Of a DNA stretch of 64,000 nucleotides, positions 18,189 through 26,891 are shown one piece after another. The stretch covers positions 310,001 through 374,000 of the forward strand of contig NZ_JODC01000010.1 of assembly GCF_000720765.1 (NCBI RefSeq). Direction: 5' to 3'. Made by a program: the position numbers and the translations under genes. Each line of letters begins with the position of its first letter. The stretch's first letter is position 1. This DNA is from Streptomyces sp. NRRL S-646. GTDB lineage: Bacteria > Actinomycetota > Actinomycetes > Streptomycetales > Streptomycetaceae. The notes under the pieces are model-generated. The model saw only the letters and a program-made list of their open reading frames with translations, did not search any database and was not told where the DNA came from.

Positions 18189-19148
18189 GTGACTTCCAAC
18201 GCCCCACGCAGCAGGTCCATCAGGAGCTACCCCGCGGCGGCCGTCGCGCTTGCCGCGACCACGGCCCTGCTGGCGGGATGTGGCTCCTCCGACGGCAACA
18301 AGTCCTCCGATCCGCTCCAGGACGGGGGGTCCGACGGCAAGAGCGTCGTCGTCGGCTCGAACAACTTCGTCGAGAGCACCCTGCTCGCCGACATCTACGG
18401 CGAGGCACTGAAGGCCAAGGGTGTCAAGGTCACCTACAAGCCGAACATCGGCAGCCGCGAGACGACGTACGGGCTGCTGAAGAACGGCTCCATCACCGTG
18501 CTGCCGGAGTACAACGGCGCGCTGCTGGCCTACCTCGACCCGAAGGCCGCACCGAAGACCGTCGAGGCGACCACCGCCGCGATCGAGGCCAAGCTGGACT
18601 CCAAGCTGACGCTCCTCGACCCCGCCGCCGCGCAGGACAAGGACTCGGTCACGGTCAACAAGGCCACCGCCGACAAGTACAAGCTGACGTCCCAGTCCAG
18701 CATCGCGGACCTCAAGGACATCGCGAAGGAACTGACCATCGGCGCCTCGCCGGAGTTCCAGACCCGGCAGCAGGGCCTGGTGGGCCTGAAGTCGGTGTAC
18801 GGCCTGGAGTTCGAGTCCTTCAAGGCGCTGGACGCGGGCGGCCCGCTGACCCAGGCGGCGCTGAAGAAGAACACGGTGCAGGTCGCGGACCTCTTCACCA
18901 CCGACCCGTCCATCGTCAAGGAGAAGCACGTCGTCCTCCAGGACCCGAAGAACCTCTTCGGCTTCGAGAACGTGCAGCCGCTCGTCTACAAGAGCGGCCT
19001 GTCCTCGGCGGGCACCGCCGCGCTCAACGCGGTCTCGGCGAAGCTCGACACCAAGGCCCTGCTGGAGCTGGACTTGCAGGTCCAGCTCGACAACAAGGAC
19101 CCGCTGGACGTCGCCAAGGCCTGGCTGAAGTCGGTCGGCCTGGGCTGA
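18189..19148 (+). CDS. Glycine betaine/choline-type ABC transporter substrate-binding lipoprotein (ProX/OpuCC-like)
   Basis: The 319-residue lipoprotein precursor has a lipobox LLAGCGSS near residues 30-35. The mature QAT-family binding domain contains VGSNNFVESTLLADIYGEALK, YKPNIGSRETTYG and LLPEYNG-like text (VLPEYNGALLAYL). It should bind a quaternary amine osmolyte outside the cell and deliver it to the permeases at 12033-13408. It has its own promoter, because a minus-strand cvn operon separates the two parts. A strong hairpin follows 14 nt after the stop. Confidence 0.93.
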   Translation: MTSNAPRSRSIRSYPAAAVALAATTALLAGCGSSDGNKSSDPLQDGGSDGKSVVVGSNNFVESTLLADIYGEALKAKGVKVTYKPNIGSRETTYGLLKNGSITVLPEYNGALLAYLDPKAAPKTVEATTAAIEAKLDSKLTLLDPAAAQDKDSVTVNKATADKYKLTSQSSIADLKDIAKELTIGASPEFQTRQQGLVGLKSVYGLEFESFKALDAGGPLTQAALKKNTVQVADLFTTDPSIVKEKHVVLQDPKNLFGFENVQPLVYKSGLSSAGTAALNAVSAKLDTKALLELDLQVQLDNKDPLDVAKAWLKSVGLG

Positions 19149-19162
19149 CCCTCGAACGACTG

Positions 19163-19199
19163 CGACGCGGGCGTCCCCTCTCCGGGGGCGCCCGCGTCG
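19163..19199. terminator. Bidirectional terminator hairpin between the lipoprotein and glycosidase genes
   Basis: CGACGCGGGCG (19163-19173) pairs with CGCCCGCGTCG (19189-19199), and inner CCCC/GGGG extends the stem. It lies between two convergent genes, 14 nt after one stop and 15 nt before the other. Confidence 0.85.
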
Positions 19200-19214
19200 T
19201 ATGCGTGGACCGGC

Positions 19215-20621
19215 TCAGTAGCCGACGTAGAAGGTCGCGTCCTGCTTCTCGGTGGCGGTCGAGACCGGGTCGATGCGCAGGACGTAGTCGTAGTGGCGGA
19301 TGTACCGGGTCGGGTTGTTGTACGAGCGGAAGGACGACCAGGAGGAGTCGGCCAGCCCGGCGGTCCTGTAGAACGTGGCGTCCGCGGCGAACGTCGACGT
19401 GCCGTCGTTCACGTCGAGCTGGAGCGCGTAGTTGTAGTGCCGCAGGTAGCGGGTCGGGTAGTTGACCGACTGGAAGGACACCCCCGCGCTGTCGGCGAGG
19501 CCCGGCACCAGCTTCCACTGGGAGTCGGTGTACGGGTCGAAGGCGTACGGGTCGATCCGGCCGACGTAGTCGGCGTGGCGGACGTAACGGGCCGGGTAGT
19601 TGTAGGACTTCAGCCGGTTCCAGGCGGGGGTGCCCCACTTGGCGAGCAGGTTGTTGTACTCGGTCGAGGTGATCGGCTGGATGCCGCAGTGCTTGGAGTT
19701 GAGCGGCTGGGTGTAGGTCTTCTGGTCGAGGGCCGTCCAGGTGCCGGCGGCCAGATCGCTGGTCTGCCAGGCGTAGAAGACGCCGTTCGGCGACCATGTG
19801 TCGCCCCACAGGTACCAGGTGCTGCTCGACGTGAGGGACTTGACCAGGGTCGGGGCCTCGGTGCCGCCGTGCGAGACGGCGGTGCTGAACGGGGTGAAAC
19901 TGCCGGGGTCCAGTGAGGTGGAGCGCGCGCCGACCAGGGTCGAGTTCTTCTTGAAGTAGAGGTAGTTGACGCCGTTCACGCCGATCGCGAGGTCACCGTC
20001 GATGATGTCGTAGCCGGGGTCGAAGAAGACCTGCGGGCTGCCCGCGGTCACGAAGTCGCTGGTGTAGTTCACCATGATCACGTTGTGGCCGCTGGAGTTC
20101 ACGGCCGAGTAGATCACGCCGTACGTGCCGCGGCTCGCGTCCCAGTAGGCCTCGGGCGCCCAGCTGTGGGTGTTCATGTCGTGCAGCTTCATCCGCCGGT
20201 AGCCGGTGAAGGTGCGCAGGTCGGTGGAGTCCCAGACGTGGATGTACTGGCTGACGTACGTCCAGTCGGTGCCCTTGAGGTCGGTGGCGAGGACGACGAA
20301 CGTGCCGTCCTGCTTGCGCAGGATGAACGGGTCGCGCAGGCCGAGGGAACCCGCGGTGGGGGTGGCGACGGGGTTGTTCTGGTTCAGCGGGGTCCACTGC
20401 AGGCCGTCGGGGCTGACGGCCAGGTGCAGGCCGTAGTTGGCGGCCAGCATGTCCGGCGACTCGGTGAAGTAGCACATGACGAAGGCCGAGTTGGTGGCGG
20501 CCCGCGCGGTTCCCGCGCCGAGGGCCAGCGCACCGGAGGCGGCGAGGGGGACGGTCGCCGCCATGCCGAGGAAGGAGCGGCGGGAGGGGTGGGGGTGCTC
20601 GGGGTGCGGCGTCGCGTTCAT
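19215..20621 (-). CDS. Tat-exported GH43-like glycosidase with arabinose-binding (AbfB/CBM42) domain
   Basis: This 468-residue secreted protein has a twin-arginine signal (RRSFLGMAATVPLA, then ARA cleavage near residue 43). A five-bladed beta-propeller of the GH43/GH117-like superfamily follows (RDPFILRKQDGTFVVLATD, WAPEAYWDASRGTYGVIYSA). The last 150 residues have three AbfB-type repeats (YPARYVRHADYVGRIDP, YPTRYLRHYNYALQLDV, NPTRYIRHYDYVLRIDP), which bind arabinofuranose side chains. It probably acts on arabinan or arabinoxylan debris. The ATG at 20621 precedes the Tat motif by a normal distance; an upstream extension in frame is not homologous. Confidence 0.87.
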   Translation of the reverse strand: MNATPHPEHPHPSRRSFLGMAATVPLAASGALALGAGTARAATNSAFVMCYFTESPDMLAANYGLHLAVSPDGLQWTPLNQNNPVATPTAGSLGLRDPFILRKQDGTFVVLATDLKGTDWTYVSQYIHVWDSTDLRTFTGYRRMKLHDMNTHSWAPEAYWDASRGTYGVIYSAVNSSGHNVIMVNYTSDFVTAGSPQVFFDPGYDIIDGDLAIGVNGVNYLYFKKNSTLVGARSTSLDPGSFTPFSTAVSHGGTEAPTLVKSLTSSSTWYLWGDTWSPNGVFYAWQTSDLAAGTWTALDQKTYTQPLNSKHCGIQPITSTEYNNLLAKWGTPAWNRLKSYNYPARYVRHADYVGRIDPYAFDPYTDSQWKLVPGLADSAGVSFQSVNYPTRYLRHYNYALQLDVNDGTSTFAADATFYRTAGLADSSWSSFRSYNNPTRYIRHYDYVLRIDPVSTATEKQDATFYVGY

Positions 20622-20679
20622 GCGTGCTCCATGGGGGCGTGCGGGGGTGCCCGACACAGCGGCCTGCTGGTCGATATCT

Positions 20680-20692
20680 CGAACTAGGTTCG
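20680..20692. promoter_or_regulatory. Palindromic candidate operator upstream of the glycosidase gene
   Basis: CGAACTAGGTTCG is an inverted repeat (CGAAC/GTTCG, 3-nt spacer) about 60 nt upstream of the glycosidase start. A LacI- or GntR-type sugar regulator could bind here. The regulator itself is not in the window. Confidence 0.35.
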
Positions 20693-20766
20693 GTAAATCG
20701 ATCAGAAGGTAAGGAGGTGGCGCGTGTGCGTCAATGAAACGGTCGTGCTTGGCTGATTTTCGCCGT

Positions 20767-21369
20767 TCACTTTTCCGTCGGCCCTGGACCACCTGTGTGG
20801 ACCGCCGTCGCGATCAACTGGTCGATCAGGGCGATCAGTACGTCCCGGGACGACTCCCGCTCACGTGCGTCGCACAGCAGCACCTGGACGTGGTCCGGGA
20901 GGGCGAGTGCCTCGCGGATCTCCTCTGGCGGGTACGGGTGGTCGCCGTAGAAGCCGTTGACGCCCACCACGAAGGGGATGCGCCGGCGTTCGAAGAAGTC
21001 GATGGCGGCGAAGCTGGTCTCCGGGCGGCGGACGTCGATGAGGACGACCGCGCCCAGGGCGCCCAGGGCGAGGTCGTTCCACATGAACCAGAAGCGCTGC
21101 TGGCCGGGCGTTCCGAAGAGATAGAGGACGAGGTCGCTGCCGATGCTGATGCGGCCGAAGTCCAGGGCCACGGTGGTGGCCTTCTTCTCCTCGATGCCGT
21201 CCAGGTCGTCCACGCCGAGGCCGGCGGCCGTCAGCGGCTCCTCGGTGCGCAGCGGGGCGATCTCGCTCACCGAGCCGACCATGGTGGTCTTGCCGACGCC
21301 GAAGCCCCCGGCGATCAGGATCTTCACCGTGTCGGGCGCCGCCCGGGTGATGACGTCAGAGCCGGCCAA
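20767..21369 (-). CDS. cvnD: Conservon GTP-binding protein CvnD (operon 2)
   Basis: This 200-residue MglA-like GTPase has P-loop GGFGVGKTT near residue 21, KKATTVALDFG, and FGTPGQQRFWFMWNDL. It is a paralogue of the CvnD at 13523 with the same domain order. The specificity loop reads VGVNGFYG, again without NKxD. It overlaps cvnC by 14 nt and ends the second conservon. Confidence 0.92.
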   Translation of the reverse strand: MAGSDVITRAAPDTVKILIAGGFGVGKTTMVGSVSEIAPLRTEEPLTAAGLGVDDLDGIEEKKATTVALDFGRISIGSDLVLYLFGTPGQQRFWFMWNDLALGALGAVVLIDVRRPETSFAAIDFFERRRIPFVVGVNGFYGDHPYPPEEIREALALPDHVQVLLCDARERESSRDVLIALIDQLIATAVHTGGPGPTEK

Positions 21370-21715
21370 GGCCGTCCCTCACTTTCTGCAGCAGGTCCAG
21401 GTCTTCCGGTTGGCAGGAGACGGGGTGCGGGGGGCGGGCGGTGATCCGGCCGCTCTCCAACAGATCGCAGAGCATGATCACGACCACGCTCACCGGCAGA
21501 TCGAGCAGCGCGGCGAGTTCCGCGACGGCGACCGGCTCGGCGCAGCGGCGCAGGATGCGCTGGTGCTCGGGCTGCGGTCGGGTGGCCCAGGTCGGCGGCG
21601 GGTCCACCGCGGTCACCGTCGTGATGAGCGTGAAGTCGGCACGGCTGGGCCGGGTCCGTCCTCCGGTGAGCGCGAACAGCCGTACCAGGCGGCCGTCCGT
21701 GTCGCCTCCGCTCAC
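21356..21715 (-). CDS. cvnC: Conservon DUF742 protein CvnC (operon 2)
   Basis: This 119-residue DUF742 protein carries RLVRLFALTGGRTRP, a helix-turn-helix-like core (ILRRCAEPVAVAELAALLDLPVSVVVIMLCDLL) and the C-terminal LDLLQKVRDGL. It is about 20 residues shorter than the first copy because the N-terminal extension is absent. It starts one nucleotide after the cvnB stop and overlaps cvnD. Confidence 0.9.
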   Translation of the reverse strand: MSGGDTDGRLVRLFALTGGRTRPSRADFTLITTVTAVDPPPTWATRPQPEHQRILRRCAEPVAVAELAALLDLPVSVVVIMLCDLLESGRITARPPHPVSCQPEDLDLLQKVRDGLGRL

Positions 21716-21716
21716 C

Positions 21717-22148
21717 TCACGCGCCGGACTCGGCGGTCGGGCCGAGACCCGCCCGCGGTGCCGCGCTGAGATGCTCGCCGATCTTCTTCACCAGCATGTT
21801 CATCTGGTACGCCACCACGCCGACGTCCGCGCCCTGACTGGTGAGGACGACGAGGTGAGCGCCTGGGCCCGCCGAGGTCAGTATCAGATAGCTGTGGGCC
21901 ATCTCGATCAGCGCCTGCCGCACCGGGCCGCCACGGAAGTCCATGCTGACGCCCTTGCTCAGGCTCATCAGACCGGACGCGGTCGCCGCCAGCCGCTCGG
22001 CGTCGTCGCGCAGGAACCCGGTGGACTTGCTGACGACCAGCCCGTCCTCGGAGAGCACCACGGCGTGGTTCACCTCGGCGACCCGCTCCACGAGTCCGGT
22101 CAGCAGCTGGTCGAGCTGGGTATGGGTGGCTGGGATGGGGCGTGTCAT
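21717..22148 (-). CDS. cvnB: Conservon roadblock/LC7 protein CvnB (operon 2)
   Basis: The 143-residue roadblock protein has the core LDQLLTGLVERVAEVNHAVVLSEDGLVVSKS and DAERLAATASGLMSLSKGV. It is the predicted GAP-like partner of the CvnD at 20767. It starts 15 nt after the cvnA stop. Confidence 0.92.
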   Translation of the reverse strand: MTRPIPATHTQLDQLLTGLVERVAEVNHAVVLSEDGLVVSKSTGFLRDDAERLAATASGLMSLSKGVSMDFRGGPVRQALIEMAHSYLILTSAGPGAHLVVLTSQGADVGVVAYQMNMLVKKIGEHLSAAPRAGLGPTAESGA

Positions 22149-22163
22149 GGCGGTGTTCCTTCG

Positions 22164-24551
22164 TCAGCGGTCGGCGGGCGGAGTCGAGGGGACGGTGGTG
22201 CCTTCTTCGGCCAGGTGCGCACCCGGTTCCCGAGTTACGGGTGCGTCCTCCTGACCCTGGTCGTACTGCGTCTCTGTGTCGTCGTCACGTGCCTGGAGCG
22301 TGCCGCGCTGGAAACCGGCGAGCGAGGAGGCGGCCCGCTCGGCGGTGAACTCCTCGGCGTGGCCTTCCTGTTCGTCGCCGGGCGCCTCCTCGCGCAGCTC
22401 GGCGGCCAGGCTGGTCTGGGGGACACGGCGCGGCAGCGGGGCGAGGCCTCCCCCACTCTCGGCTGCGCTCGAGCGGGGGGACCCCCATCGCCGGGTGGAG
22501 GTCGCAGCGGCGGCGGGGGCGGTGCGTGCCGGGGTGGCGGGGCGGGGATCCCGTACGGGCTGAGCGGGCTCCTCCGCAGGGGCCGGCTCCTCCTTGGCGG
22601 GGGTGTCCTCGGCGGGGGCCGGGATCGGCTCCCTTACGACGATCTCGTGCGGCAGCAGCACGATCGCCGTCGTTCCGCCGTACGGCGACGGGCGCAGGGT
22701 GACCGCGATGCCGTGCCGGGTGGCTAGGCGGGCGATCACGAACATGCCGAGCCGGAGGTCGTCGGCCAGCGCCACCACGTCGAACTGCGGCTGAACCGCC
22801 AACTGCGCGTTGAAGGAGGCGTAGTCCTCCTCCGACAGACCGAGACCGCGGTCCTCCACCTCCACGGCCAGACCCCTGGCCACCATCGCGGCCCGCACGT
22901 CGACCGGCGCCGGAGCGGGCGAGTACGCCGTCGCGTTGTCGATCAGCTCGGCCAGCAGATGGATCACGTCGGCCACCGCGGGCGGCGCGATGCACACGTC
23001 CTCGTCGGTGTGCACCTCGACCCGCTGGTACTCCGCGACCTCGCCGACGGCACTGCGCAGGATGTCGATCAGCGCGACCGGCTCCCGCCAGCTGCGCCGC
23101 GGCTGCTCGCCGCTGATGATGACCAGGTTCTCCTCGTAGCGGCGCAACTGGCTGGCGGTGGAATCCAGTTCGTACAGGCCCTTGAGGACGTCCGGGTCGG
23201 AGTGGCTGCGCTCCAGCGCGTCCAGCTTGGTGAGCTGCAGGTTGACCAGGTTCTGGCTCTGCCGGGCGATGCCGAGGATGACCTTCTGGAAGCCGCGCCG
23301 GGTGTCGGCGAGTTCCACCGCGGTGTGCACCGCCGTGCGCTGCGCCTTGTTGAACGCCCGTGCCACCTGGCCGAGTTCGTCCCCGCCGTAGTCCAGCGGC
23401 GGGGTCGCCAGGTCCGCGTCGACCTTCTCGCCCCGGTCGAGGCGGGCCACGACGTCCGGCAGCCGTTCCTCGGCCAGGCTCAGGGTGGCCTCCCTGAGGC
23501 CGCGCAGCCGCCGCGACAGGGAGCGGGTGATCCGCCAGGACATGCCCACGCACAGCAGCAGTGCGATCAGGCCGCCCGCGCTCAGCGAGGCGGCGGTGAG
23601 CAGCAGGCTGTCGGCCTTGTCGGCGCTGCGGTCGAGCAGTCCGGACGTCTGGGCCCGGATCATCTGCCCGTACTCGTCGCCGACCTTGGCGAAGGCGGCC
23701 GCCCACTGGTTCCGTGCGTCGGGCAGCGTCACCTTCCCGTCCGCACCCGGCCGGGCCGCGAGCACCTTGTCCTCGATCTCCTGGACGGCCTGCCACTCGG
23801 GGCTCTGCAGGATCCGCTCGGTCTGCGTCTTCGCGCCGCCCTGCAGCGAGGGCACGATCTGGTCCTCGACCAGCCAGCGCCGGGTGTCGACCAGCTGTGT
23901 GAACGCGGCCCACGACTTGTCGCTCAGCCGCCCCGACGGCCAGGCCAGCGTGAGCTGTGCGTCCTCCTGTGCGACCAGCTCCGCTGCATGCTCCAGTGCG
24001 ACCAGCGGTCCGGCCTGCGAGGTGAGGTCGCCGTCGTCGACCTGGGAGAGCTCCTGGAAGGCGTGTATCTGGTCGTCGATGATCGAGCTGTACTGGTCCA
24101 GCGCCTGCGACGAGGTGATGTCGGTGGGGTCGTCCACCTGGCTCCGGTAGTACTCCAGACTGCCCACCGAACCGAGCACCGAGTACAGCCGGTCCGAGAT
24201 GCGCCCGGGCGCCTTCTTGATCGCGTCGGACCGGCCGACCAGCTTCGCGACCGCCTTGTCCGTCTCCTTGCGCTGGGCGACCAGCGCGGTGCGGGAGCCG
24301 CGCGGGTCGCCGGCCAGCCAGGCCGCCGACAGGCTGCGCTCGCGCTGCAGCGCGAGCGTCGCTTCCGTGCCCATGGCCCCGGTGGACCGGCTCAGTTCCG
24401 TCTGCCCCCGCAGCCGCAGCCCCTCGTTGAACATCTGCGTCGTCGTCAGGGCCCACATCGCGGCGAGGGTGACGCTGGGCACCAGGGCCAGCAGGATCAG
24501 GGAGAGACGTATGGAGCCGAGACGGCGCCGGGCACCTGTCCGTGGAGACAT
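22164..24551 (-). CDS. cvnA: Conservon sensor kinase CvnA (operon 2), phospho-His replaced
   Basis: This 795-residue membrane sensor has two transmembrane segments (about 13-35 and 305-330), an extracytoplasmic nitrate-sensor domain, HAMP, and an ATPase domain (LLAELIDNATAYSPAPAP and DRGLGLSEED). At the site where CvnA of operon 1 has IDHIAVRLRR this protein reads LDSTASQLRR, so the His is Ser (about S464). It may be a pseudokinase or use another residue. The C-terminus includes a repeat-derived insert (RWGSPRSSAAESGGGLAPLPRR) and an acidic tail. It heads the second cvn operon. Confidence 0.88.
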   Translation of the reverse strand: MSPRTGARRRLGSIRLSLILLALVPSVTLAAMWALTTTQMFNEGLRLRGQTELSRSTGAMGTEATLALQRERSLSAAWLAGDPRGSRTALVAQRKETDKAVAKLVGRSDAIKKAPGRISDRLYSVLGSVGSLEYYRSQVDDPTDITSSQALDQYSSIIDDQIHAFQELSQVDDGDLTSQAGPLVALEHAAELVAQEDAQLTLAWPSGRLSDKSWAAFTQLVDTRRWLVEDQIVPSLQGGAKTQTERILQSPEWQAVQEIEDKVLAARPGADGKVTLPDARNQWAAAFAKVGDEYGQMIRAQTSGLLDRSADKADSLLLTAASLSAGGLIALLLCVGMSWRITRSLSRRLRGLREATLSLAEERLPDVVARLDRGEKVDADLATPPLDYGGDELGQVARAFNKAQRTAVHTAVELADTRRGFQKVILGIARQSQNLVNLQLTKLDALERSHSDPDVLKGLYELDSTASQLRRYEENLVIISGEQPRRSWREPVALIDILRSAVGEVAEYQRVEVHTDEDVCIAPPAVADVIHLLAELIDNATAYSPAPAPVDVRAAMVARGLAVEVEDRGLGLSEEDYASFNAQLAVQPQFDVVALADDLRLGMFVIARLATRHGIAVTLRPSPYGGTTAIVLLPHEIVVREPIPAPAEDTPAKEEPAPAEEPAQPVRDPRPATPARTAPAAAATSTRRWGSPRSSAAESGGGLAPLPRRVPQTSLAAELREEAPGDEQEGHAEEFTAERAASSLAGFQRGTLQARDDDTETQYDQGQEDAPVTREPGAHLAEEGTTVPSTPPADR
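22446..22490. repeat. Intragenic Streptomyces palindromic repeat, copy B (matches 9400-9445)
   Basis: CTCCCCCACTCTCG, then GCTCGAGCGGGGGGACC and CCCCA match the element at 9400-9445 over most of 40 nt. It lies in the C-terminal, probably disordered, part of cvnA (operon 2) and is read in frame. Confidence 0.65.
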
Positions 24552-24686
24552 CGTCGTCCTAGGCGGTCAGCGGAGCGGAAGGGGCGGAGGGTGAAACACG
24601 GGGGTGGCCGTGAGCGGGGAGAGAAGGGGGTGCACAGGATGCTATCCGTACAAGTGACCGCACGTGCCACAGGTCTCCGAAACTTT

Positions 24687-24713
24687 CGCGACATTGAGGT
24701 ACGAAGTGTCGCG
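24687..24713. other. Inverted repeat between the sugar-binding gene and cvnA
   Basis: CGCGACA (24687-24693) and TGTCGCG (24707-24713) form a perfect 7-bp inverted repeat with a 13-nt spacer. It lies 11 nt beyond the stop of the minus-strand binding-protein gene and 135 nt upstream of the second cvnA. It could terminate the former or be an operator of the latter. Confidence 0.35.
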
Positions 24714-24724
24714 CGGCGTACGGC

Positions 24725-25735
24725 TCAGCGTGTGCCGCGCGCCGCGTACCTGGCGACGGAGGCCACGTTCCCCTTGGTCACGAAGGCGGGGCCGGTGAGC
24801 ACGGGGGACACCCCACCCCCGCTGGTGTTGCCGTTGGTCCTGTACAGCCACAGTGCGTCCACCGCGAGATAGCCCTGCAGATACGGCTGTTGATCCACCG
24901 CGAACTGCACGGCACCGCTCTGGACGGCCCTCACCAGGTCCTGGTTGAGATCGAAGGTCGCGACATGGGCCCTGCTGCCCGACTGCTGCACCGACTTCAC
25001 CGCCGTGAGCGCGAACTGGGCGCCCAGGGTGACCACTTCGTCGATCGTCGGGTCCTGCCGCAGCTTCGCGGTGATCGCGGCGGCGGTCGCGTTCGTGTCG
25101 GTGCCCTCGACGTAGAGCATGTCGGTCCTGCCGTCGAAGGTCTTCTTCACGCCGGCGCAGCGGGCCTCCAGGGCCACGTTGCCGCGCTCGTGGATCACGC
25201 ACAGGGCGTGCTTGGCCTTGAGGGCGTCCAGCTTGTCGCCGACGGCCCGCCCGGCGAGGCTCTCGTCCTGGCCGAAGAACTCCAGCACCCCCTCGGACTG
25301 CCAGGAGTCGATGCCGGAGTTGAGGCCGACCACGGGTGTGTCGGCGGCCTTGGCCGCCGCTATCGGGCCCTTCATCGCTTGCGGCTTGGCGAGCGTCACC
25401 GCGATGCCGTCGACCTTCTGGCGGACCGCGTCCCGCACCAGTTCGGCCTGCCCCGCCGCGTCGGAGTCATTGGCGTAGGTCAGGTCGATGTTGTCCTTCG
25501 CCGCGGCGTCCTCGGCGCCCTTCTTCACCAGGTCCCAGAAGGTGTCGCCCGGCGAGGCGTGTGTGACGAGGGCGACCTTGAGACGGGCGGTGCCCGCCCT
25601 GCCGACGCCGCCCTTGGCGGAGTCGGACGTGGCGTCGGCCGCGGAGCAGCCGGCCGCAAGCAGGCACACGGCCGCGACCAGGGCGGCGACGCGCGCGGAT
25701 CTGTGGGAAGCGGGGGGTGGGGGAGGAGTGTTCAT
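24725..25735 (-). CDS. Orphan sugar-type ABC substrate-binding lipoprotein (RbsB-like)
   Basis: The 336-residue precursor has a lipobox LLAAGCSAA near residue 30. A type I periplasmic-binding fold follows: LKVALVTHASPGDTFWDLVKKGAEDAA, DGIAVTLAKPQAMKGPIAAAKAADTPVVGLNSG, and a hinge with ATFDLNQDLVRAV. It would bind a pentose, a myo-inositol-like sugar or an autoinducer. No permease or ATPase gene lies next to it, so it either feeds a transporter elsewhere or acts as a sensor. The ATG at 25735 follows GGAGGAG by 6 nt; a longer in-frame start exists but lacks a signal peptide. Confidence 0.87.
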   Translation of the reverse strand: MNTPPPPPASHRSARVAALVAAVCLLAAGCSAADATSDSAKGGVGRAGTARLKVALVTHASPGDTFWDLVKKGAEDAAAKDNIDLTYANDSDAAGQAELVRDAVRQKVDGIAVTLAKPQAMKGPIAAAKAADTPVVGLNSGIDSWQSEGVLEFFGQDESLAGRAVGDKLDALKAKHALCVIHERGNVALEARCAGVKKTFDGRTDMLYVEGTDTNATAAAITAKLRQDPTIDEVVTLGAQFALTAVKSVQQSGSRAHVATFDLNQDLVRAVQSGAVQFAVDQQPYLQGYLAVDALWLYRTNGNTSGGGVSPVLTGPAFVTKGNVASVARYAARGTR

Positions 25736-25969
25736 GAGGGTGCGGCACCTCGCTGTGCGGCCGAGCAAGCGGAACGGCGAGAGGAGTCCCCGAACGGCGT
25801 CCGACACGTCGTACACCGTCCGGATGACTCTCGCTGGCCGGAGCCAATCGCGTGGGACCGCCGGTAGTCAAGTGATCAGCAACATTGAGTGAGTTGTTGC
25901 TGCCGCATCGTGATGATGCATTCCGGCCGGCAGGGGGTATCCACGGCCTGCGGGCCGCGGCGGACCTCG

Positions 25970-26788
25970 TCATGGCTTACGGGCCACCGCCCCGTACATG
26001 GCGATGTCCTCGTCGCGGATCACTTCGCCGTCCGTCCCGTCCGGATGCCACTTGTGGACCTGGACGATGCCCGGCGCGACGAGTTCGAGGCCCTCGAAGA
26101 ACTCCTCGGCCTCCGCGAAGGTGCGCAGCCGCATCGGCATGTCGCGGGCCGCGTACTCACGGGCGACCCGGCCGACCTCCTCCGGTGCGAACTCGGCCGT
26201 ACCGATGGACATCGCGAGATGGCTGCCCGAGGGGAGGGGTTCGAGGAGGCGGCGGACGATGCCGACGGCGTCGTGCTCGTCGAGGAGGAAGTGCACGATC
26301 GCGACGACGGTCAGGGCGACCGGCTCACCCAGGTCCAGGGTGTCACGGAAGGCGGCACTGCCGAGGATGGCCTGCGGATCCCGCATGTCCGCCTCGACAT
26401 ACGAGGTCCTGCCCTCCGGCGTGCTGTTGAGCAGCCCCTGGGAGAGGGCGAGGACGAGCGGGTCGTTGTCGACGTACACGACCCGGGAGGAGGGGGCCGC
26501 CGACTGGGCGATCTCATGGATGTTGGGTGAGGTCGGAATGCCGGTGCCGATGTCGAGGAACTGCCGTACCCCCGCCTCCGCGGCCAGCCACCGCACGGCA
26601 CGGTTCATCCAGTCGCGGTTGGCCCGCATGTGAACCGGCAGGGCGGGCCACTCCCGGCACATGGCGTCGCCCGCCTCCTGGTCCGCGGGGTAGTAGTCCT
26701 TTCCGCCCAGGATGTAGTCGTAGATCCGCGCGGCGTGCGCCGTTCTTGTGTCGATGCGGCCGATCGGCCGGGCGCTGTCCTCGGGCAC
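25970..26788 (-). CDS. Actinobacterial S-adenosyl methyltransferase (PF04672 / DUF574)
   Basis: This 272-residue protein is from a family expanded in Streptomyces. It opens with IDTRTAHAARIYDYILGGKDYYPAD, the family hallmark, then the SAM-binding loop FLDIGTGIPTSPNIHE, VVYVDNDPLVLALS and EADMRDPQAIL. The GTG at 26788 was preferred to an ATG 99 nt upstream because GGGAGG lies 8 nt before it and homology begins here. It ends about 90 nt beyond the left edge of the phenazine cluster. Whether it belongs to that pathway is unclear because this family is common outside clusters. Confidence 0.88.
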   Translation of the reverse strand: MPEDSARPIGRIDTRTAHAARIYDYILGGKDYYPADQEAGDAMCREWPALPVHMRANRDWMNRAVRWLAAEAGVRQFLDIGTGIPTSPNIHEIAQSAAPSSRVVYVDNDPLVLALSQGLLNSTPEGRTSYVEADMRDPQAILGSAAFRDTLDLGEPVALTVVAIVHFLLDEHDAVGIVRRLLEPLPSGSHLAMSIGTAEFAPEEVGRVAREYAARDMPMRLRTFAEAEEFFEGLELVAPGIVQVHKWHPDGTDGEVIRDEDIAMYGAVARKP

Positions 26789-26891
26789 GGCGGGCCCCTC
26801 CCGTAACGTCGTCGATCCCCACGAAACCTCGACAACCAACTTCGTCAACTCGTAGGCCGCGCAAACCACTTGGCCCACATCTGTCACCTGC

